Assembly: GCA_005862225.1 (NCBI GenBank)
Contig: SZXV01000010.1
Location: 1-64,000 of the forward strand
Length of the DNA: 64,000 nucleotides
Direction of reading: 5' to 3'
Origin: Chlorobium sp.
Lineage (GTDB): Bacteria; Bacteroidota; Chlorobiia; Chlorobiales; Chlorobiaceae
Below are positions 53,847 to 62,583 of this stretch, piece after piece (the stretch's first letter is position 1; the number at the start of each line of letters is the position of its first letter). The notes under the pieces were generated by a model. It did no database searches. It saw only the letters and a program-made list of their open reading frames with translations, and was not told the DNA's origin. A program made the position numbers and the translations under genes.

Positions 53847-55124
53847 TCATCGGCGTGGTTGTTGTTGAAGATTAGTCATCAGCTCTGGAATGGAGTGCCA
53901 CGCTTCGGCGCCACTCTGCATCAGGCGGGTAATGAATGCAAGGGCCGCTTTGCCGTCGGTGTAATCACGAGTGGCAATACCATCGGCAAGAAAAACCGGT
54001 ATGCCACGCTTGAGCGCCGCTTCGGCAAGCGTCAGGTTGACAAGGTTGCCTGAGCCAAACGGCACCTGACTGAGAATGACAGCATCTGCCTCCCCTACCA
54101 TCTTCAGTACCTGTGCTATAACGTCAGAACCGACCGGCGAAAAGGGCTGCTCCAGCACCGCCGGAATGTTGAGCGCCCTTGCCGCTTCAGCATCAGAGTC
54201 AAGACGATTGAGGACGCCGGTGGTCACCTCATACCCCTCAATCAGGAGTCTGCGATAGAGTTCAATCCCGCTTCCACCTCCGGCAATGACATGCACACTC
54301 CGGTTCAGCTTCTGGCGTCGCCGCAGGCTGTCAATCGCCCCTGTCACCTGCAAATAGCCAGTATAGGGATCCTGCTGTACATGAAGATCGCAGTTATAGA
54401 CGCGGCTCAGCACCTCTGGCTCCAGCACTTCAACCGGCGTTCCCGCCTTTACCAGTGTACCCGCCTCCATCAGCAAAAAACGGTCGGAGATACCTGCCGA
54501 GAGGGTGAGGTCGTGGCTCACCAGCAGAATGGTCATCTGTTTTTCGCGGTTGAGGTTCATCAGAATCTGAAGCACCTCCTGGCGGTGGTTGATATCAAGA
54601 TGGGAAATCGATTCGTCGAGCATGATGATTTTCGGATCCTGCGCAAGCACCATCGCAAGGGCAACCCGCTGCTGCTCGCCGCCGCTCAACTCCGTAAAAA
54701 ATCGCTCCCGCAAATCGAGCACATCAGTGTAGATCATGGAGCGTTCAACAAGATCGTGGTCAACCGAAGAGGGTGTTCCCCAACGCCCCATCGAGCTTAT
54801 TCGGCCATTCATCACAATCTGATCGACGGTAAAAGCCATCGGCGACTCGATTTTCTGCGGCACCACGCCCAGCAGAGATGCACGCAGAGCCGGTTTGATA
54901 TGCTGCACATCCTGACCAAAAAGCTCCACTGTGCCGGAGAGTGGCTTCAGAAGAGCGGCGGCAGTTTTCAGCAAAGTGCTTTTTCCGCAGCCATTCGGAC
55001 CAATAAGGGAGACAAACTCCCCCTCTTTGACGGTAAAGCTGACGTTGTCGAGCACCTTTCGCTGCTTGTACCCGGCAGAGACGTTCCTGAAGGTCATTGC
55101 ATCGTGCTGCATCATGCTATCCAT
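53847..55124 (-). CDS. btuD: Corrinoid ABC transporter ATPase (BtuD/FecE-like) with C-terminal extension
   Basis: 425 residues. About 1-260 is an ABC ATPase: Walker A GPNGCGKST (42-50), signature ELSGGEQQRVALAM, Walker B IIMLDESISHLD. The usual FecE/BtuD subunit is about 260 residues. Here about 160 residues follow: a Rossmann-like domain with VHVIAGGGSGIELYRRLLIEG and a region SQVPFGSGNLVNLTLAEAAL. This part resembles the C-terminal domain of some corrinoid-cluster ATPases, but its function is not known. It overlaps the permease gene by 13 bases and completes a CobO-BtuC-BtuD operon. Corrinoid uptake is inferred from that context. Confidence 0.85.
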   Translation of the reverse strand: MDSMMQHDAMTFRNVSAGYKQRKVLDNVSFTVKEGEFVSLIGPNGCGKSTLLKTAAALLKPLSGTVELFGQDVQHIKPALRASLLGVVPQKIESPMAFTVDQIVMNGRISSMGRWGTPSSVDHDLVERSMIYTDVLDLRERFFTELSGGEQQRVALAMVLAQDPKIIMLDESISHLDINHRQEVLQILMNLNREKQMTILLVSHDLTLSAGISDRFLLMEAGTLVKAGTPVEVLEPEVLSRVYNCDLHVQQDPYTGYLQVTGAIDSLRRRQKLNRSVHVIAGGGSGIELYRRLLIEGYEVTTGVLNRLDSDAEAARALNIPAVLEQPFSPVGSDVIAQVLKMVGEADAVILSQVPFGSGNLVNLTLAEAALKRGIPVFLADGIATRDYTDGKAALAFITRLMQSGAEAWHSIPELMTNLQQQPRR

Positions 55125-56161
55125 GCCTGTTTCATTCTCCGCTGAAGAATAATGAGAAAAAATGGCCCGCCAGCAAGGGCGGTCACCACACCGACCGGTA
55201 TCTCAACCGGCGCAAGCAGGGTTCTGGCCACAGCATCACAGACAACAAGAAAAACACCCCCTCCAAGCGCGGCAAGAGGGACAAGCTTTCTATGGTCAGG
55301 CCCAAAGATGGCACGCATGACGTGAGGCACAATGAGCCCGACAAAGCCGATCATCCCTGAAAGGGAGACCGCGATGGCGGCAAGAAGCGTCGCAAAAAGC
55401 AGCCCGACAACAATCACCAGATCGGCATGAAGCCCCTGATAATGGGCCATCTCACGCCCAAGCGCCAGCGCATTGAGACGTGGAGAGAGAAGCCATATTC
55501 CGGCAAGCGCCCCGAAGAGCAGCGCAGCAGAGAGGAGCTGCTGGCCTGCCGAGACTGGCTGAAGACTGCCAAGCATCCACCAAATCACATTATGCATCCC
55601 CTCAACACTGGCGGTCGAGACCAGAAACATAATAATGCTTGAGCAGATTGAGCTGACAATAACGCCGCTGAGAATAAGACTATAGACGGATGGCTGACCA
55701 CTTGACCCCTGACTGGCGATGCCATACACCACCATCAACGTCACCACCGCCGAAAGAAAGGCCACAACCGGCAGGCTGAACGAGGCAAGCACTCCCGTCC
55801 CGGCAAGTATCGTCAGGGTAGCACCAAGACCGGCCCCGCCACTCACTCCGAGCACATAAGGTTCAGCCAGCGGATTACGCAGCAGCGCCTGAAAAACCAC
55901 CCCGGACGCAGAAAGCGCCGCACCGGTCATCATCCCCATCAGGAGACGACTGAACCGAAGCGAGAGAATGGCGCTGCCCGAAGGCGATTCCATATCAGGA
56001 ATACCGATTCCCGAAGGGCCAAGAAGCATCGAGAGAGCAAGCAGCGCCATAAGGGCCACAAAAAAGAGCAGCATCCTCATCGCCGCCCTGCTGCGGCTTT
56101 GCATGGTAAAACTGTTATCGGCACAAACCGCTGAACGCTTGACAGGCTTCATACTCATCAA
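55112..56161 (-). CDS. btuC: Corrinoid/iron ABC permease (BtuC/FecCD family)
   Basis: 349 residues with about ten hydrophobic segments of the FecCD fold: LLFFVALMALLALSMLLGPSG, MGMMTGAALSASGVVFQALLRNPLAEPYVLGVS, and MIGFVGLIVPHVMRAIFGPDHRKLVPLAALGG near the coupling helix. FecCD permeases carry siderophores, haem or B12. Placement between cobO and an ATPase favours corrinoid. A periplasmic binding protein was not found in the window. It overlaps cobO by four bases. Confidence 0.88.
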   Translation of the reverse strand: MMSMKPVKRSAVCADNSFTMQSRSRAAMRMLLFFVALMALLALSMLLGPSGIGIPDMESPSGSAILSLRFSRLLMGMMTGAALSASGVVFQALLRNPLAEPYVLGVSGGAGLGATLTILAGTGVLASFSLPVVAFLSAVVTLMVVYGIASQGSSGQPSVYSLILSGVIVSSICSSIIMFLVSTASVEGMHNVIWWMLGSLQPVSAGQQLLSAALLFGALAGIWLLSPRLNALALGREMAHYQGLHADLVIVVGLLFATLLAAIAVSLSGMIGFVGLIVPHVMRAIFGPDHRKLVPLAALGGGVFLVVCDAVARTLLAPVEIPVGVVTALAGGPFFLIILQRRMKQAWIA

Positions 56162-56706
56162 TCCTCAACACCCTTCTGCGCAGGAATCCCCTGCTGATAA
56201 CCATGTTTAATCATCGTCATCTCCGTCACCGTATCAGCAACAGCCACAAGTGCTTCGGGCGCATTGCGGCCCGTCATTACCACAATCTTGCCATCCTCAG
56301 CCGAGCGAAGCGCTTCAAGCAGCGGCTCGATTGGGACAAGATTCTGGCCAAGCGCAAAACAGAGCTCATCAAGCAGCACAACGTCGTAATCAGGAGAGGC
56401 AAGGGCAGCAAGCGCCGCAGCAAGCCCTGCCCGTGCCGCAGCTCTATGCTCCTCCATCTTCAAGCTCTCGCGATCGCGAGGCAGAAATCCCTTGCCGAAC
56501 TGCTCCCACTCAACCCCATCGAGCTGACTGAAAAAGCGCTGTTCGCCAACGGCATCATCAGATTTTACAAACTGGATCACTCTGGCTTTCATGCCGTGAC
56601 CCAGTGCTCTTGCCAGCATTCCGAAGGCCGCTGTGCTTTTGCCTTTACCGTTGCCGGTGAAGAGGAGGATACGTCGTTGAGTTTTGATGGTTGTGTTCAA
56701 GTTCAT
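56158..56706 (-). CDS. cobO: Cob(I)yrinic acid a,c-diamide adenosyltransferase
   Basis: 182 residues of the CobA/CobO (BtuR) family. P-loop GNGKGKSTAAFGMLARALGHG lies at 18-38, the VIQFVKSD strand follows, and DYDVVLLDELCFAL is the second acidic motif. The enzyme attaches the 5'-deoxyadenosyl group to the cobalt. First gene of the cobO-btuC-btuD operon, overlapping btuC by ATGA. Confidence 0.95.
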   Translation of the reverse strand: MNLNTTIKTQRRILLFTGNGKGKSTAAFGMLARALGHGMKARVIQFVKSDDAVGEQRFFSQLDGVEWEQFGKGFLPRDRESLKMEEHRAAARAGLAAALAALASPDYDVVLLDELCFALGQNLVPIEPLLEALRSAEDGKIVVMTGRNAPEALVAVADTVTEMTMIKHGYQQGIPAQKGVED

Positions 56707-56802
56707 ATCAATTGTGAAGAGAATTAAGGAGTTGAATCGTATTCAAATTAGCAATATCCCAACCAGATATTCTATCAATGAGCATCAATACACCACCACT
56801 GC

Positions 56803-56888
56803 CGGTCACTGAGTAGCGCGAAGCGCGTATCGAAGTGGCCCATCGCCAGTTTGCGCCTCGATACGGCCTTTGGCCTACTCGGCGACCG
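56803..56888. repeat. Palindromic repeat pair (cluster a)
   Basis: CGGTCACTGAGTAGCGCGAA, then GCGCGTATCGAAGTG, spacer, then CCTCGATACGGCC-TTTGGCC-TACTCGGCGACCG. Each unit has a small hairpin flanked by GAGTAG and TATCGA, and the two units face each other. Same family as clusters b-e. Confidence 0.85.
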
Positions 56889-56895
56889 AAAATAG

Positions 56896-57195
56896 CTAAT
56901 TAACAACAGGTTCTTTCTTCCATATCTTTTTCGAAAGCTCCGGCAAATCAGAATATTTACCTTCAATCAATGCTTCTTTCTTTTTCCTGCTCCAATGCTG
57001 CACCTGCTTTTCTCTGTAAAAAGCTTCATCTATTCGCGAATACTCTTCAAAATAAATCAACTCTACCGGCAGTCTCTTTTTCGTATAATGTGCACCCTCG
57101 CCATGCTGATGTTGATGGAAACGGACCTCCAAATTGACGGTACTGCCGGTATAATAGCTTCCATCAGAACATTTTAAGATATACATAAAACCCAT
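56896..57195 (-). CDS. GIY-YIG nuclease-domain protein
   Basis: 99 residues: MGFMYILKCSDGSYYTGST has the GIY-YIG motif (MYILKC...YYTGST), then RFHQHQHGEGAHYTKKRLPV and the catalytic-loop Glu and Tyr segment IYFEEYSRIDEAFYREKQVQHW. Single-domain nucleases of this type are common and mostly uncharacterised. This one is flanked on both sides by clusters of palindromic repeats, and a shortened copy of the gene lies at 58.5 kb. It may move or maintain them. Confidence 0.88.
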   Translation of the reverse strand: MGFMYILKCSDGSYYTGSTVNLEVRFHQHQHGEGAHYTKKRLPVELIYFEEYSRIDEAFYREKQVQHWSRKKKEALIEGKYSDLPELSKKIWKKEPVVN

Positions 57196-57228
57196 TACTG
57201 CCTTAGATCACTGGTTGCTGATAAGGTC

Positions 57229-57398
57229 ATTTCGATACGCCTTGGACACTGAGTAGGCCGCAGGCCGTATCGAAGTGTACTCAATTACCGGCCGCCGAGT
57301 AGGGCACAGCCCGTATCGAGGCGCAACTCTGCGACAGGACGACAATTACTCAAGCCGTCGGTCACTGAGTAGCGCGAAGCGCGTATCGAGGTGACCAG
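57229..57398. repeat. Palindromic repeat array (cluster b)
   Basis: At least four units: TTTCGATACGCC (partial), CTGAGTAGGCCGCAGGCCGTATCGAAG, GCCGAGTAGGGCACAGCCCG with TATCGAGG, and CTGAGTAGCGCGAAGCGCGT with ATCGAGG. They lie just 5' of the GIY-YIG gene (minus-strand orientation). Confidence 0.85.
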
Positions 57399-57416
57399 CT
57401 CGCAAGATGAACATAT

Positions 57417-58250
57417 TCACTCTTTTCTCTGAGGCAATTGCCCTTTTTCAGAAGGAGGCAGAAAATTCTCACCTGTGATAACCGATTTTCCGGTTTTTGC
57501 TTCCAATTCTTTGCGGGCATTCTTGGCTACAGAACCACCTTTTTTACTTGCCTTTGCATTCTGGGTTAAGCCCTTTGCCTTTTCACTATCTGCAATTTGA
57601 CGGGTCGAAAGCTCTGCCAAAGCAGTAAAAATCAATTCCGCTTCACTCATGTGGTCACGAAGATTCTGACTTTCCAACCCTTTTAACTGTTTATGCTCCT
57701 TTACCGTTAAATCAGTCCATTCTTTATGGATGATGTTGGTAAGCATTGCGAACTCATCCTGTTCTGTTATACCGGCATCCTTCCAATAATCAGTAAGTTT
57801 ATTTCTGGTTTCCTGGCCAGTCATGCGTTGCTGAATCCATTTTTCGCTACGCCCCATTTTTTGCCAGTTTGTACGAGCTCTATCCATACCTAATGATGGA
57901 TCATGTATCTCCTGCATCCGCTCATAACCTACCTTCGCCAGCCATTGTTTAAAGGGTTCTGCTTTTGGCGAAGGAATGGATTGTATGATCCGAAGCAATG
58001 TCGCAGTATCAGCTACATCTGTTTCCCGCATTTTTCCGTCTTCTGCCTGCATTTTCAACTGTCCCAATTTTTGGGACGTTTCATTTCCTTCTGCTTTTAG
58101 TTTAGTTTTCAGAGCATTCCAATATTTTCTTGGTCTGGGACTGTCAGTTAATATTTCAACAACATCAATTACGGAAAAGTACCAAACCTCTGTTTCGGCA
58201 TCCCAATGGCTTCGCACTTTTTTTTCTTCAAACAGTTTGATAGTGCTCAT
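57417..58250 (-). CDS. BRO-N domain protein (DinD-like antirepressor family)
   Basis: 277 residues from ATG 58250 (MSTIKLFEEKKVRSHWDAE); the ORF runs 24 codons further 5' without support. BRO-N at about 5-100 (VWYFSVIDVVEILTDSPRPRKYW). The C-terminal half includes GMDRARTNWQKMGRSEKWIQQRM and a basic tail ARKELEAKTGKSVIT. The same layout is found in DNA-damage-inducible protein D. DNA binding is expected. A short copy of its 3' end lies at 58942-58997, past a repeat cluster. Confidence 0.82.
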   Translation of the reverse strand: MSTIKLFEEKKVRSHWDAETEVWYFSVIDVVEILTDSPRPRKYWNALKTKLKAEGNETSQKLGQLKMQAEDGKMRETDVADTATLLRIIQSIPSPKAEPFKQWLAKVGYERMQEIHDPSLGMDRARTNWQKMGRSEKWIQQRMTGQETRNKLTDYWKDAGITEQDEFAMLTNIIHKEWTDLTVKEHKQLKGLESQNLRDHMSEAELIFTALAELSTRQIADSEKAKGLTQNAKASKKGGSVAKNARKELEAKTGKSVITGENFLPPSEKGQLPQRKE

Positions 58251-58322
58251 TCTAAAATATGTTAAGAAAGTACAACTGGTGTCCCATGAAGCATTTCTGT
58301 TTATAATCTTTGGTAGATACAA

Positions 58323-58470
58323 GTCGTTTCGATACGGGCTTCGCCCTACTCAACGACCGATCTAAACCTACCTAAGCCATCTCCGGTCACTGAGTAGCGC
58401 GAAGCGCGTATCGAAGTGACCATCGCCAACCTGCGCCTCGATACGGCCTCCGGCCTACTCGGCGACCGGG
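58323..58470. repeat. Palindromic repeat array (cluster c)
   Basis: Units: TTTCGATACGGGC-TTCGCCCTACTCAACGACCG, CGGTCACTGAGTAGCGCGAA (with GCGCGTATCGAAG), and CCTCGATACGGCCTCCGGCC with TACTCGGCGACCG. Confidence 0.85.
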
Positions 58471-58494
58471 GATAGTTACTCAACGTCCGGTTCG

Positions 58495-58645
58495 TGCTTC
58501 CCTCTTCCATATCTTTTTCGCATAATGTGCTCCCTCGCCATGCTGATGTTGATGGAAACGGATTTCCACATTGACGGTACTGCCGGTATAATAGCTTCCA
58601 TCATAACATCTTAAGATATACATAAAACTATACATAAAACCCATT
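58495..58645 (-). pseudogene. Shortened GIY-YIG gene copy
   Basis: Matches the GIY-YIG gene at its start (ATAATGTGCTCCCTCGCCAT, TTGACGGTACTGCCGG, then the start region) and its end (CTTCCATATCTTTTTCG). About 150 bases are missing. The break lies between two TCTTTTTCG copies present in the full gene (56927 and 57078), so an illegitimate deletion is likely. A duplicated AACTATACATAAAACCC is at its right edge. Confidence 0.8.
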
Positions 58646-58674
58646 ATTACCTTGGATCACTGGTTGTTGATAGG

Positions 58675-58925
58675 GTCATTTCGATACGCGCTACGCGCTA
58701 CTCAATGACCGGTCGCCGAGTAGGGCAAAACCCGTATCGAGACGCATTCAACGACCGGTCGCCGAGTAGGGCAAAGCCCGTATCGAGGCGCATTCAATGA
58801 CCGGTCGCCGAATAGGGCAAAACCCGTATCGAGACGCATTCAACGACTGGTCGAAAATTACCCATGCCATCGGTCATTGAGTACACTTCGATACGGCCTT
58901 CGGCCTACTCAGTGTCCGGTTTGAA
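58675..58925. repeat. Palindromic repeat array (cluster d), tandem units
   Basis: Three near-identical units of about 55 bases: CGCCGAGTAGGGCAAAACCC, then GTATCGAGACGCATTCAACG, each preceded by GACCGGT. TTTCGATACGCGCTACGCGC flanks them on the left, and CTTCGATACGGCCTTCGGCC with TACTCAGTGTCCGG on the right. Confidence 0.85.
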
Positions 58926-58941
58926 AAATGAACATAATTCA

Positions 58942-58997
58942 ATCTTTTATCAGAGGCAATTTCCCCTCTTGAGAAGGTGGCAGAAAATTCTCACCTG
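58942..58997 (-). pseudogene. Copy of the 3' end of the BRO-N gene
   Basis: TCTTTTATCAGAGGCAATTT and the following GGCAGAAAATTCTCACCTGT resemble 57420-57478, the last about 20 codons of the BRO-N gene. Shares the palindrome cluster next to it. Confidence 0.75.
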
Positions 58998-59485
58998 TTA
59001 TTGTAATGATTCTGAAAATATCTTTTACGTATCCCGCGAATGTTTTACGCTTCTTGCCATGAGTAAGCATTTCTTCCTGGGGACAATCTTGTCCCTATGC
59101 ATAGGCCTAACTCAGTAGATTGCACAAGCAGCCTCAACCCTGGTCAAGACGCAGCAGAAGGAGGAGTCTGAATGAGTAAACCTATGGAGCTTGCAAATTG
59201 ACGCTGATAATGCAACTCGCCCAACCCCGGCCAAGGGTAAAATTGCGGAAAAAATCAAATAGAACACATTATTCTCATCCTGATTCATTATATTCGCCAA
59301 TTCATCGAGGCCTATTTTTAAGGCCCTAAAAAAAAAGGGATTTACCGGAAAAGTTAACGTCGATTTAACAGAATTTTTAAATAAACTTGTTGAATTCGTA
59401 ATGGCTGAATCTACCTGATTTATAAGGTTGAGCCACCTGTATTCCGAAACCAGAACTAATTGTACATCAAACATCATCAAAAAGA
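58998..59485. other. Intergenic leader of the carboxyltransferase operon
   Basis: About 490 bases. GGGACAATCTTGTCCC (59080-59095) is a perfect palindrome, followed by CCTATGCATAGG (59094-59105). A short plus-strand frame from 59061 (MSKHFFLGTILSLCIGLTQ) looks like a signal peptide but stops after 19 codons; possibly a remnant. No terminator is obvious. Confidence 0.35.
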
Positions 59486-60991
59486 GTGACCACAAATAGA
59501 ATTATTGATATTACCGAGCTAGCCCTCCGGGACGCTCACCAGAGTCTGATTGCCACCAGGCTTGGAATTGAAGATATGACCGGAGCTTGCAGAGACCTCG
59601 ACAATGCTGGCTACTGGTCAATTGAGTGCTGGGGTGGCGCCACCTACGACTCATGCATCCGCTTTCTGAACGAGGATCCGTGGGAGCGGTTACGCACTTT
59701 CAAAAGGCTTATGCCAAAAACACCGCTGCAGATGCTGTTGCGCGGTCAGAATCTGCTGGGGTATCGTCACTACCAGGACGAGGTGGTAGAGCGCTTCTGC
59801 AACAAGTCGGCAGAGAACGGTATGGACGTCTTCCGCATTTTTGACGCACTCAATGACCTTAGAAATATAGAGACCTCGGTTCGGGCAGTCAAAAAGGCGG
59901 GCGGGCACGCTCAGGGCACAATCTGCTACACGGTCAGTCCCATCCACACCACGTCACTCTTTGTTGACCAGGCCAAGAGATTGCAGGATATGGGCGTAGA
60001 TTCACTCTGCATCAAGGATATGGCGGCTCTCATCAAGCCTCAGGCTGCTTATGACATTGTAAAAGGGATAAAAGAGGCCTGCGGCAACGATCTGCGGGTT
60101 CATATCCATGCCCATGCCACCACCGGCGTGACGCTGGTAAGCCTGATGAAGGCTGTTGAAGCAGGTGCTGATTGCGTTGATACCGCCATCAGTTCAATGA
60201 GTCTGGGACCAGGGCACAACCCGACGGAAAGCTTCATCGAAATGCTTGAAGGCACAGGGTACACCACCCGTGTTGATCCTGAAAAAGTGTATAAGGTCAA
60301 AAATCATTTCATGACGATGCTTGGCCGATACAGTGAGTTCCTCTCCAAGGTAACCGGAGTGGAGACTGAGATCTTCAAGAGCCAGATTCCCGGCGGTATG
60401 CTCTCGAACATGGAGAGCCAGCTCAAGCAACAGGGCGCTGGCGATCGGATGAAAGAGGTTCTCGAAGAGATCCCCCGTGTCCGCAAGGATACCGGCTATG
60501 TTCCCCTCGTTACCCCAAGCAGCCAGATTGTGGGCACCCAGGCCGTTTTGAATGTGCTCATGGGAAGATACAAGGTTCTGACCGGTGAATTTGCCGACCT
60601 CATGCTTGGATACTACGGCGCCGTATCAGGCGAGAAAAATCCCGATGTGGTGAAAATGGCGCAAGAACATGCCCACAAGAAGCCCATCCATTGCAGACCG
60701 GCAAATCTGCTGAAGCCAGAGTGGGACAAGCTCCGCCGGGAGGCCCTTGCTTTGACCGGATGCAACGGTACAGATGAAGATGTGCTGACCTACGCCATGT
60801 TCCCTCAGGTTGCGGCAAAGTTTTTTGCCGAACGCCACGAAGGGCCTCGCAACCTTGGGCGGGATCCTGAAACCGGAGAGTCGGAAACTCAACCAGCAGA
60901 GGGCCATCAGGGTGCAATCACTGGCCCCATCACCTACTCTGTGACCCTGAGCGGGCGGCAGCATAAGGTGACGGTAACGCCATACCAATAA
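59486..60991 (+). CDS. Carboxyltransferase subunit (5S/PycB/OadA-like)
   Basis: 501 residues starting at GTG 59486. The carboxyltransferase TIM barrel has LALRDAHQSLIATRLGI (metal-binding Asp), the ECWGGATYDSCIRFL and DVFRIFDALND segments, IKDMAALIKPQAAYD with the metal-ligand Lys/Asp, and HIHAHATTGVTLVS with two His. It transfers a carboxyl group from oxaloacetate or methylmalonyl-CoA via biotin. No biotin domain is fused, unlike OadA, so it uses the separate 131-residue carrier. The absence of a beta subunit (sodium pump) in the operon favours transcarboxylase or pyruvate-carboxylase type over decarboxylase. Confidence 0.9.
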   Translation: MTTNRIIDITELALRDAHQSLIATRLGIEDMTGACRDLDNAGYWSIECWGGATYDSCIRFLNEDPWERLRTFKRLMPKTPLQMLLRGQNLLGYRHYQDEVVERFCNKSAENGMDVFRIFDALNDLRNIETSVRAVKKAGGHAQGTICYTVSPIHTTSLFVDQAKRLQDMGVDSLCIKDMAALIKPQAAYDIVKGIKEACGNDLRVHIHAHATTGVTLVSLMKAVEAGADCVDTAISSMSLGPGHNPTESFIEMLEGTGYTTRVDPEKVYKVKNHFMTMLGRYSEFLSKVTGVETEIFKSQIPGGMLSNMESQLKQQGAGDRMKEVLEEIPRVRKDTGYVPLVTPSSQIVGTQAVLNVLMGRYKVLTGEFADLMLGYYGAVSGEKNPDVVKMAQEHAHKKPIHCRPANLLKPEWDKLRREALALTGCNGTDEDVLTYAMFPQVAAKFFAERHEGPRNLGRDPETGESETQPAEGHQGAITGPITYSVTLSGRQHKVTVTPYQ

Positions 60992-61028
60992 TTATATATA
61001 ACGATAATCAGTGCATAGTCAGGACACC

Positions 61029-62573
61029 ATGAATATTGATGAGATAATACAGGATCTTAACCAACGAAAAGAGACGTTACAATTGGGTGGCGGCCAGGAG
61101 AAGCTCGACCGCCAGCACGAGGCAGGCAGTCTCACCGCACGTGAACGCATCAGCGCCCTCCTCGATCAGGACAGTTTTCAGGAAACTGGACTTTTTGCCA
61201 AACACCGCTGCACCAATTTTGGCATGACGGACAAGGAGATGCCTGCCGATGGCGTTGTGACAGGAGCTGGCAGCATCAACGGCCGGCTGGTTCATATTGC
61301 AAGCCAGGATTTCACCGTGGTCGGTGGATCAGCCGGTGAAGCCCATTGCACCAAAATCGTGCAGATGATGCAGTCGTCACTGAAGACCGGCTCACCCTTT
61401 GTCATGATCAACGACTCCGGCGGCGCCCGTATTCAGGAGGGTATTGACAGCCTCTCAGGCTACGGCAAGGTCTTCTACAACAACGTCATGCTCTCCGGAG
61501 TGGTGCCGCAGGTCTCCATCATCTGTGGCCCTTGTGCCGGTGGAGCCGCCTACAGTCCGGCTTTGACCGACTTCATCATCCAGACCAGAGCGGCACGGAT
61601 GTTTATTACCGGCCCATCGGTCATCAAGGCCGTCACCGGCGAAGTTGTTACCGCCGAAGAGCTTGGAGGACCGATCGCCCAGATGAATAACTCGGGGGTC
61701 GTACACTTTATCGCCGAGGATGATCTGGACGCTGTGGCTATATGCAAACGCCTCTTGTCATTCCTTCCCTCCAACAATCTGGAAGACTCGCCCCAGGGAG
61801 AGGCCGACGATGTTATTATTCCGAACAAACATCTCAACACTATCATCCCTCTGGATCCGAAGCAACGATACGACATTCGTGAGGTCATCGGCAATATTGT
61901 TGACAACGCCGATTTCATGGAGGTGCAATCCTCTTTTGCGCCCAACATTGTCATAGGTTTTGCCCGGCTTCAGGGCCGTGCGATAGGGATTGTCGCAAAC
62001 CAGCCCAATGTTCTTGCTGGCGTGCTTGATATCAACGCATCAGACAAGGCTGCCCGATTCATAAGGTTCTGCAATGCCTTCAACATACCACTCGTCACCT
62101 TTGTCGATGTTCCAGGCTTTTTGCCCGGTGTCGAGCAGGAGTATGGCGGGATCATCCGGCATGGCGCCAAGATGCTTTTTGCCTATTCCGCTGCCACGGT
62201 TCCAAAAATTACGGTGGTACTTCGCAAAGCGTATGGCGGAGCCTATCTGGCCATGTGCAGCAAGGATCTTGATGCCGACAGAGTCGTCTCATGGCCTTCG
62301 GCAGAAATTGCCGTCATGGGAGCTGATGGAGCCGTTGACATTATTTTCAGGAACGAGCTTAAAAACGCTGACGACCCCGCAGAGCGCCGCCAGGAGCTGG
62401 TCAAGGAGTACCGTGAAACCTTTGCCACCCCTTACGCAGCGGCCGCACATTTTCAGGTTGATGACATCATTGAACCGTCTGAAACTCGCCGCTATCTGGC
62501 CATGTCACTCGATTTTCTCCATTCAAAACGGGAATTCAGGCCCCAGAAAAAACATGGCCTGATTCCACTTTAA
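61029..62573 (+). CDS. Methylmalonyl-CoA carboxyltransferase 12S-type subunit
   Basis: 514 residues from ATG 61029 (MNIDEIIQDLNQRKETLQ); the ORF is open six codons before. Crotonase-fold twin domains of acyl-CoA carboxylase beta chains: GVVTGAGSINGRLVHIASQD and GGSAGEAHCTKIVQMM in the first, FVDVPGFLPGVEQEYGGI and MCSKDLDADRVVSWPSAEIAVMG in the second. It moves the carboxyl between biotin and propionyl-CoA. Follows the 5S gene by 37 bases. Together they can link oxaloacetate/pyruvate to propionyl-CoA/methylmalonyl-CoA. Confidence 0.92.
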   Translation: MNIDEIIQDLNQRKETLQLGGGQEKLDRQHEAGSLTARERISALLDQDSFQETGLFAKHRCTNFGMTDKEMPADGVVTGAGSINGRLVHIASQDFTVVGGSAGEAHCTKIVQMMQSSLKTGSPFVMINDSGGARIQEGIDSLSGYGKVFYNNVMLSGVVPQVSIICGPCAGGAAYSPALTDFIIQTRAARMFITGPSVIKAVTGEVVTAEELGGPIAQMNNSGVVHFIAEDDLDAVAICKRLLSFLPSNNLEDSPQGEADDVIIPNKHLNTIIPLDPKQRYDIREVIGNIVDNADFMEVQSSFAPNIVIGFARLQGRAIGIVANQPNVLAGVLDINASDKAARFIRFCNAFNIPLVTFVDVPGFLPGVEQEYGGIIRHGAKMLFAYSAATVPKITVVLRKAYGGAYLAMCSKDLDADRVVSWPSAEIAVMGADGAVDIIFRNELKNADDPAERRQELVKEYRETFATPYAAAAHFQVDDIIEPSETRRYLAMSLDFLHSKREFRPQKKHGLIPL

Positions 62574-62583
62574 CCGTATTCCA

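Noticed and set aside
59112-59495. 127-codon minus-strand ORF upstream of the carboxyltransferase gene
   Set aside because: Overlaps the carboxyltransferase start, has no recognisable family and odd composition; likely chance.
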